Of a DNA stretch of 64,000 bases, positions 17,202 through 26,174 are shown one piece after another. Both the position numbers and the translations under genes were made by a program. A model generated the notes under the pieces. That model was given only the letters and a program-made list of their open reading frames with translations, ran no database searches and was not told where the DNA came from. Where the stretch lies: contig NZ_BCWW01000010.1 in NCBI RefSeq assembly GCF_001894785.1, positions 62,001 through 126,000 of the forward strand. The letters run 5' to 3'. Each line of letters starts with the position of its first letter. Position 1 is the stretch's first letter. Source of the DNA: Rhodococcoides fascians NBRC 12155 = LMG 3623 (lineage in GTDB: Bacteria; Actinomycetota; Actinomycetes; Mycobacteriales; Mycobacteriaceae).

Positions 17202-17535
17202 ACATCCAAGGTTAAGGCTGAGCCTGACCTGACGCGAGGCCCTGTCGGGGCACCCTTCGCGACGACGCCGGCAGTGAAGCCCCGGGGGAGTGAGGCTCCT
17301 GACGTTCATCGGTGCGTTGGGTTCACGGCGTACGCACCGCGATCGTGTCGAAAGACTCAATGCTGCAGGGATTTCCGCGCAGGCGATCTAGCGCCTGCAG
17401 TCACCTCTCGGCCTCGATCTGGATGCGCAGTCGCGGGAAGAAACCGCGGTATCCATTTCGGCGCAGAAAGCCGCCTGTGCACATACATCGTGTGCGTGGA
17501 CAGGCGGTATTCGTTCTATCGTTGTCCGGGGCCGA

Positions 17536-18582
17536 TCAAGCCAGAGTCGCCGTGTCGATGACGAATCGGTACCGGACGTCGGAGGCGAGCACGCGCTCCC
17601 AGGCGTCGTTGATCTTGTCGGCGGAGATGACCTCGATCTCGGCACCGAGATGGTGCTCGGCACAGAAGTCGAGCATTTCCTGGGTCTCGGCGATGGAGCC
17701 GATGGCCGATCCTGCGAACGTCCTGCGAGAGGGAATGAGCGAGAAGATTTGCAGCGGAAGTGGTTCCGCAGGAGCCCCCACGTTGACCATCGCGCCGTCG
17801 ACGGCGAGCAGCGACAGGTGTGCGTTCAGATCGATTGGGGCGCTGACGGTGTTGATGATCAGGTCGAACGTGGACGAGAGTGTCTCGAAGGTGCTGGGGT
17901 CGCTGGTGGCGTAGTAGTGGTCTGCTCCCAGCCGAAGTCCGTCTTCCTGCTTTTTCAGCGACTGCGAGAGCACTGTGACCTCGGCACCCATGGCATGGGC
18001 GATCTTGACGGCCATGTGGCCGAGTCCGCCCATACCGACGACGGCGACCTTACTGCCGGGTCCGGCACCCCAGTGGCGCAGGGGTGAGTAGGTGGTGATG
18101 CCGGCGCACAGCAGGGGTGCGGCGGCGTCGAGTTCGATGCCCTCGGGGATCTTGACGACGAAGTGCTCGGTGACGACGACCTGCTGGGAGTAGCCGCCCT
18201 GGGTTGTGGTGCCGTCGCGGTCCGTGCTGCCGTAGGTCTGAATGTTGCCGACGAGGCAGTACTGCTCGAGTCCTTTGACGCACTGGGCGCACTCGCCGCA
18301 CGAGTTGACCATGCAGCCGACTCCGACGCGATCGCCGACGGCGTGTTTGGTGACCTCGGAGCCGATCTCGCTAACGATGCCGGCGATTTCGTGTCCGACG
18401 ACCTGGGGGTAGCTGATCGGTCCCCATTCGCCGCGTGCGGTGTGGATGTCCGAGTGGCAGATGCCGGCAAATTTTATGTCGATGCGGACGTCATGAGGTC
18501 CGACGTCACGGCGCTCGATCGTGTTGGGGGAAAGTGGCTTGTCGGCTGCGGTGGCGGCGTAGGCCTTTACGGAAGTTGTCAT
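17536..18582 (-). CDS. Zinc-dependent NAD(P) alcohol dehydrogenase (AdhC/YahK type)
   Basis: This 348-aa medium-chain dehydrogenase carries the catalytic zinc ligands in GICHSD and GHE, four structural-zinc cysteines in [20 protein letters not shown], and the cofactor motif [11 protein letters not shown]. The substrate-channel and CGECxxC patterns match the cinnamyl-alcohol dehydrogenase-like YahK/AdhC group, which reduces a broad range of aldehydes with NADPH in the cytoplasm. ATG 18582 ([10 protein letters not shown]) is the natural start; the longer frame adds 22 unrelated residues. It is monocistronic here. Confidence 0.9.
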   Translation of the reverse strand: MTTSVKAYAATAADKPLSPNTIERRDVGPHDVRIDIKFAGICHSDIHTARGEWGPISYPQVVGHEIAGIVSEIGSEVTKHAVGDRVGVGCMVNSCGECAQCVKGLEQYCLVGNIQTYGSTDRDGTTTQGGYSQQVVVTEHFVVKIPEGIELDAAAPLLCAGITTYSPLRHWGAGPGSKVAVVGMGGLGHMAVKIAHAMGAEVTVLSQSLKKQEDGLRLGADHYYATSDPSTFETLSSTFDLIINTVSAPIDLNAHLSLLAVDGAMVNVGAPAEPLPLQIFSLIPSRRTFAGSAIGSIAETQEMLDFCAEHHLGAEIEVISADKINDAWERVLASDVRYRFVIDTATLA

Positions 18583-19314
18583 ACTTCGATACAACAACAG
18601 CGGACCCGATCGAACCAGTGTCTGATGAGAGGTGTACCGAAAGGGCACCCCATGGTTGTCTCAGTCCGGGAACAGAAAGGTCCATGATCCCCGGTGCCGT
18701 CATGACGTTGGAGACTACGGCGAGCAGGTCGAGGTGATCCGCGGCATCGTCGGTGACCGACAGCTTCCAGTGTGGTGGAACCATCAACGGGGCAACACAG
18801 TTCGAGGGCTAGCTGACGTGCGTCGGGCAGTGAGATTCGTTCGGCGTCGTCATTTCCGCAGAAGTCATCGATGGCCGGGCGGATCTTTGTCGCTGCTGCC
18901 GACGCCACGCCTTGTCACGGAAATCCTCGGTATGGAAACGGGGGAAGTCCTGGTCATTGCGTGCAGTCGGATATTCGAAATACACAATGCAGCAAAGATA
19001 TTGGGGCTCCTCAACGGTCGAATTTGCGGTGATCCACAGCGTCTCGTTCAACTCGACATCGTCAGGGACCAGGGAGGCGAGGTCGCCTTTCTCGCTGCGT
19101 ATAGGCGCGGTTGAACACCGGTGCCGTCGAGGGATAAGTACTGTGGTCGCACTATTGGCCCTGTCGGGCGGGGGCTGCTGCGTTTCGGGCCCTCTGGAGC
19201 ACAACGTTGGACGTGGTTCGACACCGACGTCGGACCACGTCCAACCATCCTGAGCTCCGGATCGTCGTCGGCAGTTTCACAGTCCAGACGACCGCCGCGC
19301 TGCGACGCGTTCGG
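18583..19314. other. Intergenic stretch with a faint degenerate coding trace
   Basis: No intact gene is visible. On the minus strand around 18940-19110 one frame reads GDLASLVPDDVELNETLWI and then NSTVEEPQYLCCIVYFEY, more protein-like than its surroundings, but the frames on either side do not continue it and I do not recognise the family. It may be a decayed gene. Confidence 0.35.
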
Positions 19315-20550
19315 TCAGCGAACTTCGACTTCGTGGCCGGCGACCGACTGCGACGGTGCAGACGCAGCATCGCTATCCCGACGTGCCCGGTCGATGATCA
19401 CGAGCGCGGCCAGCGGAACCACGAGCAACACTGCGAACAGTGCACCTACGACGGGAATCGCGGCGGGTCCGTATTCGCTGATCGCTTGCGCTGTGACCCA
19501 TGTGCCGACGGCGGTGCCGAGGTTGAACATCGACGTGCACAGCGATGTGGCCAGAGTCGGCGCGCCCTCTGCGAATCGGACGGCCATCGACATGAGCACG
19601 GGGTTCGTGCCCAGGCCGGCCATTCCCGCGACAGCGAGAAGGGCGATCGATGGCGTAGCGAAAGATGAAAAGACGCTCAGTAGTCCGAGTGCGATCACGA
19701 CGATGACGCCACCGTTCAGCGCGGTGACGTAGGGCGCGCGGTCTGCGAACCGACCGCTGTTGAGGGTGCCGGTGACGGCACCGACGCCGAAGATAGTGAG
19801 ACCCAGGGGGAGGAGTCCGACGGCCAGGCCGGAGCGTTCTGTGAGCAGTGGTGCGATGAACGAGTAGGTGGACATGACGGCCGTCGAGATCAGCACGCAC
19901 GCTGCCATGACCACCCAGAGTCTTCCGGTGGCGACCGCTGCGAGTTGCGAGCGAAGAGGGATGACCGTCGATACCGAACGACCACTGGGAACGAAGCGGG
20001 CGATAGGCACCGATGCGAGTACGGCAAATACCGCGAGGATCCAGAACGGGCCGCGCCAACCTACGAGCTGGCCGGCAACAGAGCCGAGGGGCACCCCGAT
20101 CACCGTCGCGAGAATGCCTCCACTGAGGACCAGACCAATGGCGCGCGCACTGGCGTTCGGTCCCGCAACGCGGGACGCGACAGATGCGGCGAGCGACCAG
20201 AATGCGCCCGTTGCGAGCGCGGTCACGAAGCGAGCCACGAGGATGACGGACAGGTCGTCTGTGAGTGCGACGACGATGTGTCCGGCGGAATAAACAGCGA
20301 GCGCGAGCAGAAGTGTCGTTCGTTCGGGCATCTCGAGTGCCGCCACCGCGATCAACGGGGTGGCGATCATGCCGATCGCGAACGCAGTGACCAGGAGTCC
20401 GGCCTCGGAGATGCCGATGGCGAGGTTGGAGGCGATATCGGGCAGGAGTCCGGCAACGACGAATTCCGACGTGCCCATGAGGAACGTACCCATTGCGAGG
20501 ACGTAGACGAGGAACGGCAAGGACTTTCGTTCACTGGTGGAATTGGACAC
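19315..20550 (-). CDS. MFS exporter (DHA1, chloramphenicol-exporter type)
   Basis: The 411-aa protein has 12 predicted membrane segments and opens with LPFLVYVLAMGTFLMGTSEF, the signature of the Cmx/Cmr-like drug:H+ antiporter branch known from corynebacteria and Rhodococcus fascians. It would expel hydrophobic compounds across the cytoplasmic membrane. GTG 20550 (MSNSTSERKS) gives a family-like N-terminus; ATG 20643 would add 31 residues. No regulator gene is adjacent. It lies just inside the second tRNA-Lys-like repeat. The substrate is not certain. Confidence 0.85.
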   Translation of the reverse strand: MSNSTSERKSLPFLVYVLAMGTFLMGTSEFVVAGLLPDIASNLAIGISEAGLLVTAFAIGMIATPLIAVAALEMPERTTLLLALAVYSAGHIVVALTDDLSVILVARFVTALATGAFWSLAASVASRVAGPNASARAIGLVLSGGILATVIGVPLGSVAGQLVGWRGPFWILAVFAVLASVPIARFVPSGRSVSTVIPLRSQLAAVATGRLWVVMAACVLISTAVMSTYSFIAPLLTERSGLAVGLLPLGLTIFGVGAVTGTLNSGRFADRAPYVTALNGGVIVVIALGLLSVFSSFATPSIALLAVAGMAGLGTNPVLMSMAVRFAEGAPTLATSLCTSMFNLGTAVGTWVTAQAISEYGPAAIPVVGALFAVLLVVPLAALVIIDRARRDSDAASAPSQSVAGHEVEVR

Positions 20551-20873
20551 AGCTGAGTTCTTTCGGGTGGGGTTCTGTTGTTTCGAGCTCGTACCGAGCG
20601 CAGGCGAGATCGGCGTCCGACTCTGGGTGCGATGCTTACTCATTGCCAGTAGGCGCAAACGTCCTGGATTGATCCGTCTTCGACACTATTGCCCACGACG
20701 CGCAGCTAGAAGGCACTGACAGGGAACCCCACCTGTGTCGACCGAGTAGATGGAGCGCAGCGCGGCGGGTGGCGGGGATGCCGAGATTCGAGTTCGCTTC
20801 ATCCGCTCGGATGATGAGAGCGCAATCTGTTCGCAATCAACAGTTTTGACCGGACAGTGCTTATGATCTTGAT
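20551..20873. other. Intergenic stretch before repeat copy 2
   Basis: This stretch holds the promoter side of the MFS gene and the possible alternative start at 20643. No other gene or element is supported. Confidence 0.4.
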
Positions 20874-21122
20874 GACCGGGAGCAGATCGACGGAAGTCAT
20901 CTTCTACTCATCACTTTGGGTCGTACTCGCATAAACGCAGACGGACGCAGGTGGTCATTCGATTTGCCGAACACTCAGCTCAACGGGCCGACGATGGACG
21001 CCGATACATCCACCTGAATTGTTATCTCTAGTACAGCGGTCCGGGGTTCGAATCCCTGATGGCGCACACCAAGTGCCCCTGAACTGCTTAATTGCTGTCA
21101 TGCGCACTTTTTGTTGTCTGGG
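20874..21122 (+). repeat. ~250-bp direct repeat, copy 2 (tRNA-Lys-associated)
   Basis: This is the second copy of the 12096-12346 repeat, in the same orientation. It includes a T-arm and acceptor 3' strand nearly identical to copy 1 (21022-21068, CCGGGGTTCGAATCCCTGAT), one base shorter before the T-arm. The terminator that follows in copy 1 is degenerate here, with only GTGC/GCAC and the T-run left. It lies between the two divergently organised MFS-rich blocks. Confidence 0.7.
21022..21068 (+). pseudogene. tRNA-Lys(CTT)-like 3' half, second copy
   Basis: This has the same T-arm (GGGG-TTCGAAT-CCCT core) and ATGGCGC acceptor strand as the copy at 12244. The anticodon-arm region is further decayed (CTCTAGTACAGCGG). 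No 5' half is present. Confidence 0.5.
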
Positions 21123-21310
21123 AAGGTCAAGACGTCTGGAAGCAGGACGAGGAGTTTCCGATCGACGCCGACCTCGACATCATCACCGCCCACGGCTCCC
21201 TCGATGTGCGCGCTGCGTCGATCGATTGGGATGACGACGCCGCCCTCAGCGCCGGCGATGGTCGATTTCGGGACGGCGGTTTCTGCTCGACGCGGTGGTG
21301 ATCGTGACCG

Positions 21311-22561
21311 TCATGAGGAAAGTGCAGTTGTCGGCCAGTGGGCCGGCTTGCTCAGCCCCCGGACGTCGCGGCTGGCCGCTAGCGGCGCGAGGCTGGCGAC
21401 CAGAAGTGCCGAGCCGATGAACATCGACGCCGGTCCGCCGGCAGCGGCGACCGACAGCCCCGCTGCTGGTGGGGCCAGCGGCGCAAGTCCGAGCGAGAAG
21501 ACTCCACCGGCGGCGTTGACGCGTGCTTGGAGGTGTGTGGGCGTTACCGACGCGATGAAGGCGGAGATGCCGGCGTTGTTGGCGGGGAGCAGCACGATGC
21601 CGGCGGCGAACAGCGCACCGATCAGGACCACATTTGTCGTCAATCCCATCGGGGCGACGATGACGGCCAACGCCAAGCCCGTGGACATCGTCAACCGCCC
21701 GGTGCGGAAGGTCGCAACAATTCGCCCCGCCGCAACTGCGCCGATCAGACCTGCGGCGGCGGCTACCGTGTCGATGAGACCGATGGCCACCGGGTTCACG
21801 CCATCTCGGATCAGCCGCAAGGTCACAGCGGTGAAGACGTATGCCAAGGCGAAGTTGAACATTCCTCCCCACATCAGGATTGCGCGCACCGAACTGTGTC
21901 GCCACACGAAAACGAAGCCGTCGCGTGCGTCGCTCAGAAAGGACCTGCTCGGTTGATCCGACGTTCTCGTCGTCGTCGGCAATCGGCTCGAGAGGAGCCC
22001 AAATGTCAGGTAGCTGATCGCGTCGACGATGAACGGCACACTGCGCGCAATCGAGTACAGCGCCCCACCCAACGGTGGGCCGATCAAAGTCGCAAGGTGC
22101 TCCCGTACCTGAATGCGTGTGTACGCCAACGGAAGCTGGCCTATCGGAACCGCGTGCCGAATTGCTGCTGATACCGCAGGACCGACGAACGCGTCGGCCA
22201 CCCCGATCGCCAACCCGGCGAGCACCAGATGGATCAGACTCAGTGCGTGGGTGAGCGAGGCGGCGGCGACGCTCGACATCGACACGGTTGCAGCAACATT
22301 GGCGACAGTGAGCGTCCGACGGTGAGGCCACCGGTCGACGAGCGGACCGGACACCAGCCGCCCCAGCAGCTCGCCGGTCAGGACGCCGGTGGCGGCCAGG
22401 CCTGCCAAGAACGTCGAGCCGGTCAAGGCAAAGCCGACCAGGGGGAATACCAATGTGCTCATCGACGAACCCACACCGGAGAGCACACCGCCGGTCCACA
22501 GGATCAGGAAGGACCGGTTCCGGTGCAGTGCAGACTCGTCGACGCCCTTGCTCGAATCCAC
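21311..22561 (-). CDS. MFS transporter (EntS/DHA3-like)
   Basis: The 416-aa protein has 12 membrane segments. The N-terminal SFLILWTGGVLSGVGSSMSTLVFPL and the GPLVDRWPHRR loop match the DHA3 family that includes the enterobactin exporter EntS and macrolide exporters. GTG 22561 is preferred because AGGAGG lies nine bases upstream; the longer frame to 22705 adds an arginine-rich stretch that is not part of the family. Substrate unknown. No regulator is adjacent; the next gene upstream is another MFS carrier on the same strand after 217 bases. Confidence 0.85.
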   Translation of the reverse strand: MDSSKGVDESALHRNRSFLILWTGGVLSGVGSSMSTLVFPLVGFALTGSTFLAGLAATGVLTGELLGRLVSGPLVDRWPHRRTLTVANVAATVSMSSVAAASLTHALSLIHLVLAGLAIGVADAFVGPAVSAAIRHAVPIGQLPLAYTRIQVREHLATLIGPPLGGALYSIARSVPFIVDAISYLTFGLLSSRLPTTTRTSDQPSRSFLSDARDGFVFVWRHSSVRAILMWGGMFNFALAYVFTAVTLRLIRDGVNPVAIGLIDTVAAAAGLIGAVAAGRIVATFRTGRLTMSTGLALAVIVAPMGLTTNVVLIGALFAAGIVLLPANNAGISAFIASVTPTHLQARVNAAGGVFSLGLAPLAPPAAGLSVAAAGGPASMFIGSALLVASLAPLAASRDVRGLSKPAHWPTTALSS

Positions 22562-22778
22562 CAGGTCTGTCCTCCTGTCGCCAGTGCACCGTATACCGGT
22601 ATGCCGGCCAGGGCACCGCCGATCACTCGCCCGCGGTACGAAGCCAGGCTCAGACGCTAGTGCGCTCTGTGTCAGGTTCGAGGATTCTGCGCGGCGTGGC
22701 CGCACCGCATGCTCGCTCAGGTATCAAGAGGCTCTCAGTTACCAAGAGGCTCAGGCATGGCCCAGGATTGCTGGTTTC

Positions 22779-23984
22779 TCAGGAGTTGCTGGACGGTGTG
22801 GTGTGGACCGTGAATGACCCGAGCCTCGGAAGCATCACTGCCATGAGCACGGACGCGGTCCCGAGTGCGATCAGTGCTCCGGTGAGCCCGCCGAACACGG
22901 CACCGAGGGCGACGACGACGAGGGGGCACAGGAATTCGCCGGTGAACATGGCGGCCGTCCACGCTCCGGTGCCGCGGGCTCGCTGAGCGTAGTCGAGGTC
23001 GCTGACAACCCAGTGGAGCAACGTCGGAAGCAGCAGTCCACATCCGGCCGAAGCGATGATGCCACCAACCGCGACGAACAGGGGATTCGATGCCAGTCCG
23101 ACGACGGCCAGGCCGATACCGGATGCACCGAATGCAATGGGCAACAACATCTTCGGACCGGCGTCGGAAAGTCGACCGAAAGTGAGCGCGGCAAGTGCCG
23201 TAGCCAGCGCGACTAGCGCACTCACGATGCCGATGGTAGCTGTGTTGTTCACACCGACGGCGTCGAGTTTGATCGGAATCTGCACGATCGGTGTGTAGAA
23301 CACGGCCCCGCCGAACAGTGTGACGGCCAACGGTTTGAGCAGAGGCCGCCATCGAATCGACGCAACCAGGTCTTGCATCGTGGTCGTGGAACGAGGCTGC
23401 CACAGCATGATCGGGGTGAGGATCGCGAAGACGACTCCGACGGTGTAAAGCCAGAACGGAGTTCTCCAGTCGTTCTGTGCAAGTGCGCCGCCGAGACCGA
23501 TGAAGACCACGGCCGACAAACTCGTGAACACCACCTGCAACCCGAAGTAGCGAGCGCGGTCCTTGCCGGAGAAGTAATCAGCGATCAGTGTGGTGCAAGA
23601 GGTCATGATGGCGGCTTCGGCAACGCCGACACCGAGTCTCGACGCCACGATCAACGGGAGTGAGTCCAAAAAGAACGGGGCGATTCCGAACAGCGAGTAG
23701 ACGACGAGCGCGACAGTCAGCAGTCGGATGCGGCCCACCTTGTCGATCACCCGTCCCGCGCCGAGCGCGAGCAAACCGATCATCAGCGCAGGCGCAGTGA
23801 TGGTCAGGGGAACCAAGGCTTCGACGCCGGGTGTGTCGGCAAACTCGTCGAGCATCTGCGGTTGAATCGGGGCGAGCAACACCGCACCGAGCACCGGCAG
23901 GCAACTCATCGAGACCAACAGAATTCCCTGGGTGCGACCTGGCGTCCTCTGCTGCACACCAGGTTCGGAACCGAGTTGAGTCAT
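22779..23984 (-). CDS. MFS transporter
   Basis: This 401-aa, 12-segment carrier has the loop-2 motif GRVIDKVGRIRLL and the motif RLGVGVAEAAIMTSC in segment 4. ATG 23984 (MTQLGSEPG) follows an AGGGAGA ribosome site. It diverges from the TetR gene at 24228, and the inverted repeat at 24184-24201 lies between them, the classical layout of a repressor controlling an efflux pump. It is therefore probably an exporter repressed by that TetR protein. Confidence 0.87.
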   Translation of the reverse strand: MTQLGSEPGVQQRTPGRTQGILLVSMSCLPVLGAVLLAPIQPQMLDEFADTPGVEALVPLTITAPALMIGLLALGAGRVIDKVGRIRLLTVALVVYSLFGIAPFFLDSLPLIVASRLGVGVAEAAIMTSCTTLIADYFSGKDRARYFGLQVVFTSLSAVVFIGLGGALAQNDWRTPFWLYTVGVVFAILTPIMLWQPRSTTTMQDLVASIRWRPLLKPLAVTLFGGAVFYTPIVQIPIKLDAVGVNNTATIGIVSALVALATALAALTFGRLSDAGPKMLLPIAFGASGIGLAVVGLASNPLFVAVGGIIASAGCGLLLPTLLHWVVSDLDYAQRARGTGAWTAAMFTGEFLCPLVVVALGAVFGGLTGALIALGTASVLMAVMLPRLGSFTVHTTPSSNS

Positions 23985-24183
23985 GTAGATCTCCCTGAAT
24001 CGTACGAAGGACCTCGAGTGAGGTGGGTCACGCATCGCCGCTAAGTGTGTGTCGGTGTCGGTGATCAGGGAAATCGAATGTGTTGACACCGCATATCAGT
24101 CCGAGTGATACATCTCGAGCCTCCCCACGTCAGCGACGTCGAGGTGGGGTGCGGCGGGTCGGGTGCACAGCTGAGCACCCTTG

Positions 24184-24201
24184 TTATGATGGACGACATA
24201 A
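24184..24201. promoter_or_regulatory. Inverted repeat, probable TetR operator
   Basis: TTATG-N8-CATAA lies 26 bases before the TetR ATG and about 200 bases before the divergent MFS start. Its size and position fit an operator for the adjacent regulator. Confidence 0.5.
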
Positions 24202-24227
24202 TCAGAGCCGACCCGAGAGGTGGCACC

Positions 24228-24809
24228 ATGCCGAGACGGTCGACCGCACGCGAAGACATGCTGCGCAGCGCCATCGCGTTGTTCAAACAGAGGGGCGTCG
24301 AGGCAACGTCCGTCGCCGACGTCCTGGAACATGCGGGTGCTCCGCGAGGCTCGGTCTACCACCATTTTCCGCAGGGTCGACCACAGCTGGTGGAAGAGGC
24401 GACCCGAGCGGCCGGTACCTTCATGGGTTCGATGATCTCGGCAGGATTGACAACCCTCGGTCCGCTGCGGACGGTTGAAGCGATCATTTCCGGATTTCGC
24501 GGCGAGTTACTGGCCACCGATTTCGCATCGGGGTGTCCGGTGGCCTCCGTCGCTATCGAAGGGCCTCAGAGTCCGGCCGCACTCGCTGCCGCGGGGGAGT
24601 CGTTCACCTCGTGGGAGGACACGATCGCGGCGTCACTGTGGCAGCACGGTATCGATCAGGAACGCGCCCATGGGTTGGCCACCATGGCACTCTCGGCTAT
24701 CGAGGGCGCCTTGCTGCTGTGCAAGGCACAGCGGAGCACCAGGGCGCTGGACCTTGTAGAGAAAGAAATGGTGCTCTTGTTCAATGGAGTCGTCGACTCG
24801 TCACGGTAG
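24228..24809 (+). CDS. TetR-family repressor (LmrA/YxaF-like)
   Basis: The 193-aa protein has an N-terminal TetR helix-turn-helix (TSVADVLEHAGAPRGSVYHHF) followed by the LmrA/YxaF-type C-terminal domain with GCPVASVAIEG and a C-terminal helix of LLLCKAQRS. LmrA/YxaF repressors usually control drug-efflux pumps, here the divergent MFS gene. ATG 24228 has GAGAGG at a good distance. The stop overlaps the convergent gene at 24801 by nine bases. Confidence 0.9.
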   Translation: MPRRSTAREDMLRSAIALFKQRGVEATSVADVLEHAGAPRGSVYHHFPQGRPQLVEEATRAAGTFMGSMISAGLTTLGPLRTVEAIISGFRGELLATDFASGCPVASVAIEGPQSPAALAAAGESFTSWEDTIAASLWQHGIDQERAHGLATMALSAIEGALLLCKAQRSTRALDLVEKEMVLLFNGVVDSSR

Positions 24810-25472
24810 CCGAGCGCCAGAGCCTGCGATCACTTGCCGAACCGCATCGGCGACAGGCGTTGTGCCGTCGGTGAGTTCGACGATCGTCCGGGTCAGTGCG
24901 GGTTCGGCCAACGCTGCCGCGATGAACGATGCGACGTTGTCGCGCCGTACGTCGCCGTGCTCGATGGCCAATCCGGCGGTGACGGTGCCACCCCCCGGCT
25001 CGTCGAGTAGCACTCCGGGCCGGACGATCAGCCAATCCAACTCGGTGTGGGACAGGTAGACATCGGCAGTCTTCTTGGTGGCCATGTAGTGCTCGAATCC
25101 TTCGGAAGGCTGTTGGCTGCGGCCCGATTCGGGGAACGCCGAGACCAGTACGAACCGCTTCACGCCCGCACTGTGCGCTGCGTCGGCTGCCTTTTCCAAA
25201 CCTTTTCCGTCGATCGACGTCGTCTTGTCCATGCCGGTACCGTGTGCGCCTGCACTGAAGACGACGGCGTCGTGGCCGGCGAACGCGGTTGCCAGCGTGG
25301 CGGCGTCGCTATCGATGAGGTCACCGAAAACAGCTGTAGCGCCGGTTGATTCGACTCGGTCACGGTGAGCGAGGTTGCGGATCATTCCGGAGACCGTGTC
25401 ACCGCGAGCGGTCAGAACGGTGCTCAGTCTGGAGCCGATGCCGCCGGCAGCTCCGATGATGAAGATCTTCAT
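24801..25472 (-). CDS. NAD(P)-binding, atypical SDR protein
   Basis: The 223-aa protein begins MKIFIIGAAGGIGSRL, a Rossmann dinucleotide motif, and has the atypical-SDR pattern AGAHGTGMDKTTSIDGKGLEKAADAA, KRFVLVSAF and YMATKKTAD. It belongs to the NmrA/SDR_a5-like group that reduces or senses NAD(P). ATG 25472 follows AGGAGAG. It is divergent from the thioesterase operon; the TGTGC-N4-GCACA element lies in the shared promoter region. Confidence 0.87.
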   Translation of the reverse strand: MKIFIIGAAGGIGSRLSTVLTARGDTVSGMIRNLAHRDRVESTGATAVFGDLIDSDAATLATAFAGHDAVVFSAGAHGTGMDKTTSIDGKGLEKAADAAHSAGVKRFVLVSAFPESGRSQQPSEGFEHYMATKKTADVYLSHTELDWLIVRPGVLLDEPGGGTVTAGLAIEHGDVRRDNVASFIAAALAEPALTRTIVELTDGTTPVADAVRQVIAGSGARLP

Positions 25473-25527
25473 ATGGTCTCTCCTGGCTGTCGGTGAACAC
25501 TGTATCGGCCGAGCCTTCCTCGGGCGT

Positions 25528-25541
25528 TGTGCATGCGCACA
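25528..25541. promoter_or_regulatory. TGTGC-ATGC-GCACA inverted repeat (site 1)
   Basis: Five-base arms TGTGC and GCACA flank ATGC. The site lies between the divergent NAD(P)-binding gene and the thioesterase-monooxygenase operon. The same arms and spacing recur at 32374-32387 and 38068-38081, each time in a divergent promoter region of this block. Confidence 0.5.
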
Positions 25542-25637
25542 CCTTCCTGCGTTCGGACGTGTTGTGGCAGCTATCGCGACGACGAACCTTCTCGACCACG
25601 ATGGTGCAGAGAATACGTCGGCGAAGGGGTGAACACT

Positions 25638-26174
25638 GTGATCATGACGATCCGCTGGCTCGTTCGCATGCGGTCCACGAGGCGAAAAGCCACGGTAGGG
25701 GAGGCTTTGGAAACGCGGTTCCGGGTGCTTCTCGTGGATCTCGACGTCCTGATGCACATGACGAACGGTCGATACCTGTCCGTTCTGGACGCTGCGCGAA
25801 TTTCGTACTACGCAAGAACAGGTCTCTGGGCGCAGTTTCGCAGCCGCGGGTGGAGCCCGGTGGTGACCGCCCAAACCATCACATATCACCGTTCTCTCAC
25901 TTTCCCTCGGTCGTACCGCGTGCGAACACGCCTGCTGGGCACCGATGCCAAAAATCTCTACTTCGAGCAGGTATTCCACATCGGCGACATCGACTATGCG
26001 ACCGCGTTCGTGTCTGTTCGCCTGACGAGCAAGACTCACGGTTCGGTCGGTCCCGCTGAAATCTTGACCCTCGACGGCGCGTTCGCACTGCCCACTGAGT
26101 TGCCGGCTTCGGTCACCTCGTGGTCTGAATTCTCCCGAAAGCCTCACTCACAGAACGCGAGAGAATCATGGTGA
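25638..26174 (+). CDS. Acyl-CoA thioesterase-like protein (hotdog fold)
   Basis: This is about 178 aa. It has the 4HBT-type sequence RFRVLLVDLDVLMHMTNGRY followed by SVLDAARISYYARTGLW and FPRSYRVRTRLLGTD, as in the THEM6/YbgC-like group that cleaves acyl-CoA or acyl-carrier thioesters. The start is uncertain among GTG 25629, GTG 25638 and ATG 25644; AAGGGGTG spacing favours 25638. Its stop overlaps the monooxygenase start (ATGGTGA), so it is the first gene of the catabolic operon. Confidence 0.8.
   Translation: MIMTIRWLVRMRSTRRKATVGEALETRFRVLLVDLDVLMHMTNGRYLSVLDAARISYYARTGLWAQFRSRGWSPVVTAQTITYHRSLTFPRSYRVRTRLLGTDAKNLYFEQVFHIGDIDYATAFVSVRLTSKTHGSVGPAEILTLDGAFALPTELPASVTSWSEFSRKPHSQNARESW

Noticed and set aside
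25242-25255. TGTGC-GCCT-GCACT as a fourth copy of the shared operator
   Set aside because: It has one arm mismatch and lies inside the coding sequence of the NAD(P)-binding protein, so chance is the simpler explanation.
24801-26147. Fusion of the NAD(P)-binding protein with an upstream ~225-residue domain
   Set aside because: The extension is the reverse shadow of the thioesterase; MKIFIIG at 25472 has AGGAGAG and matches the family start.
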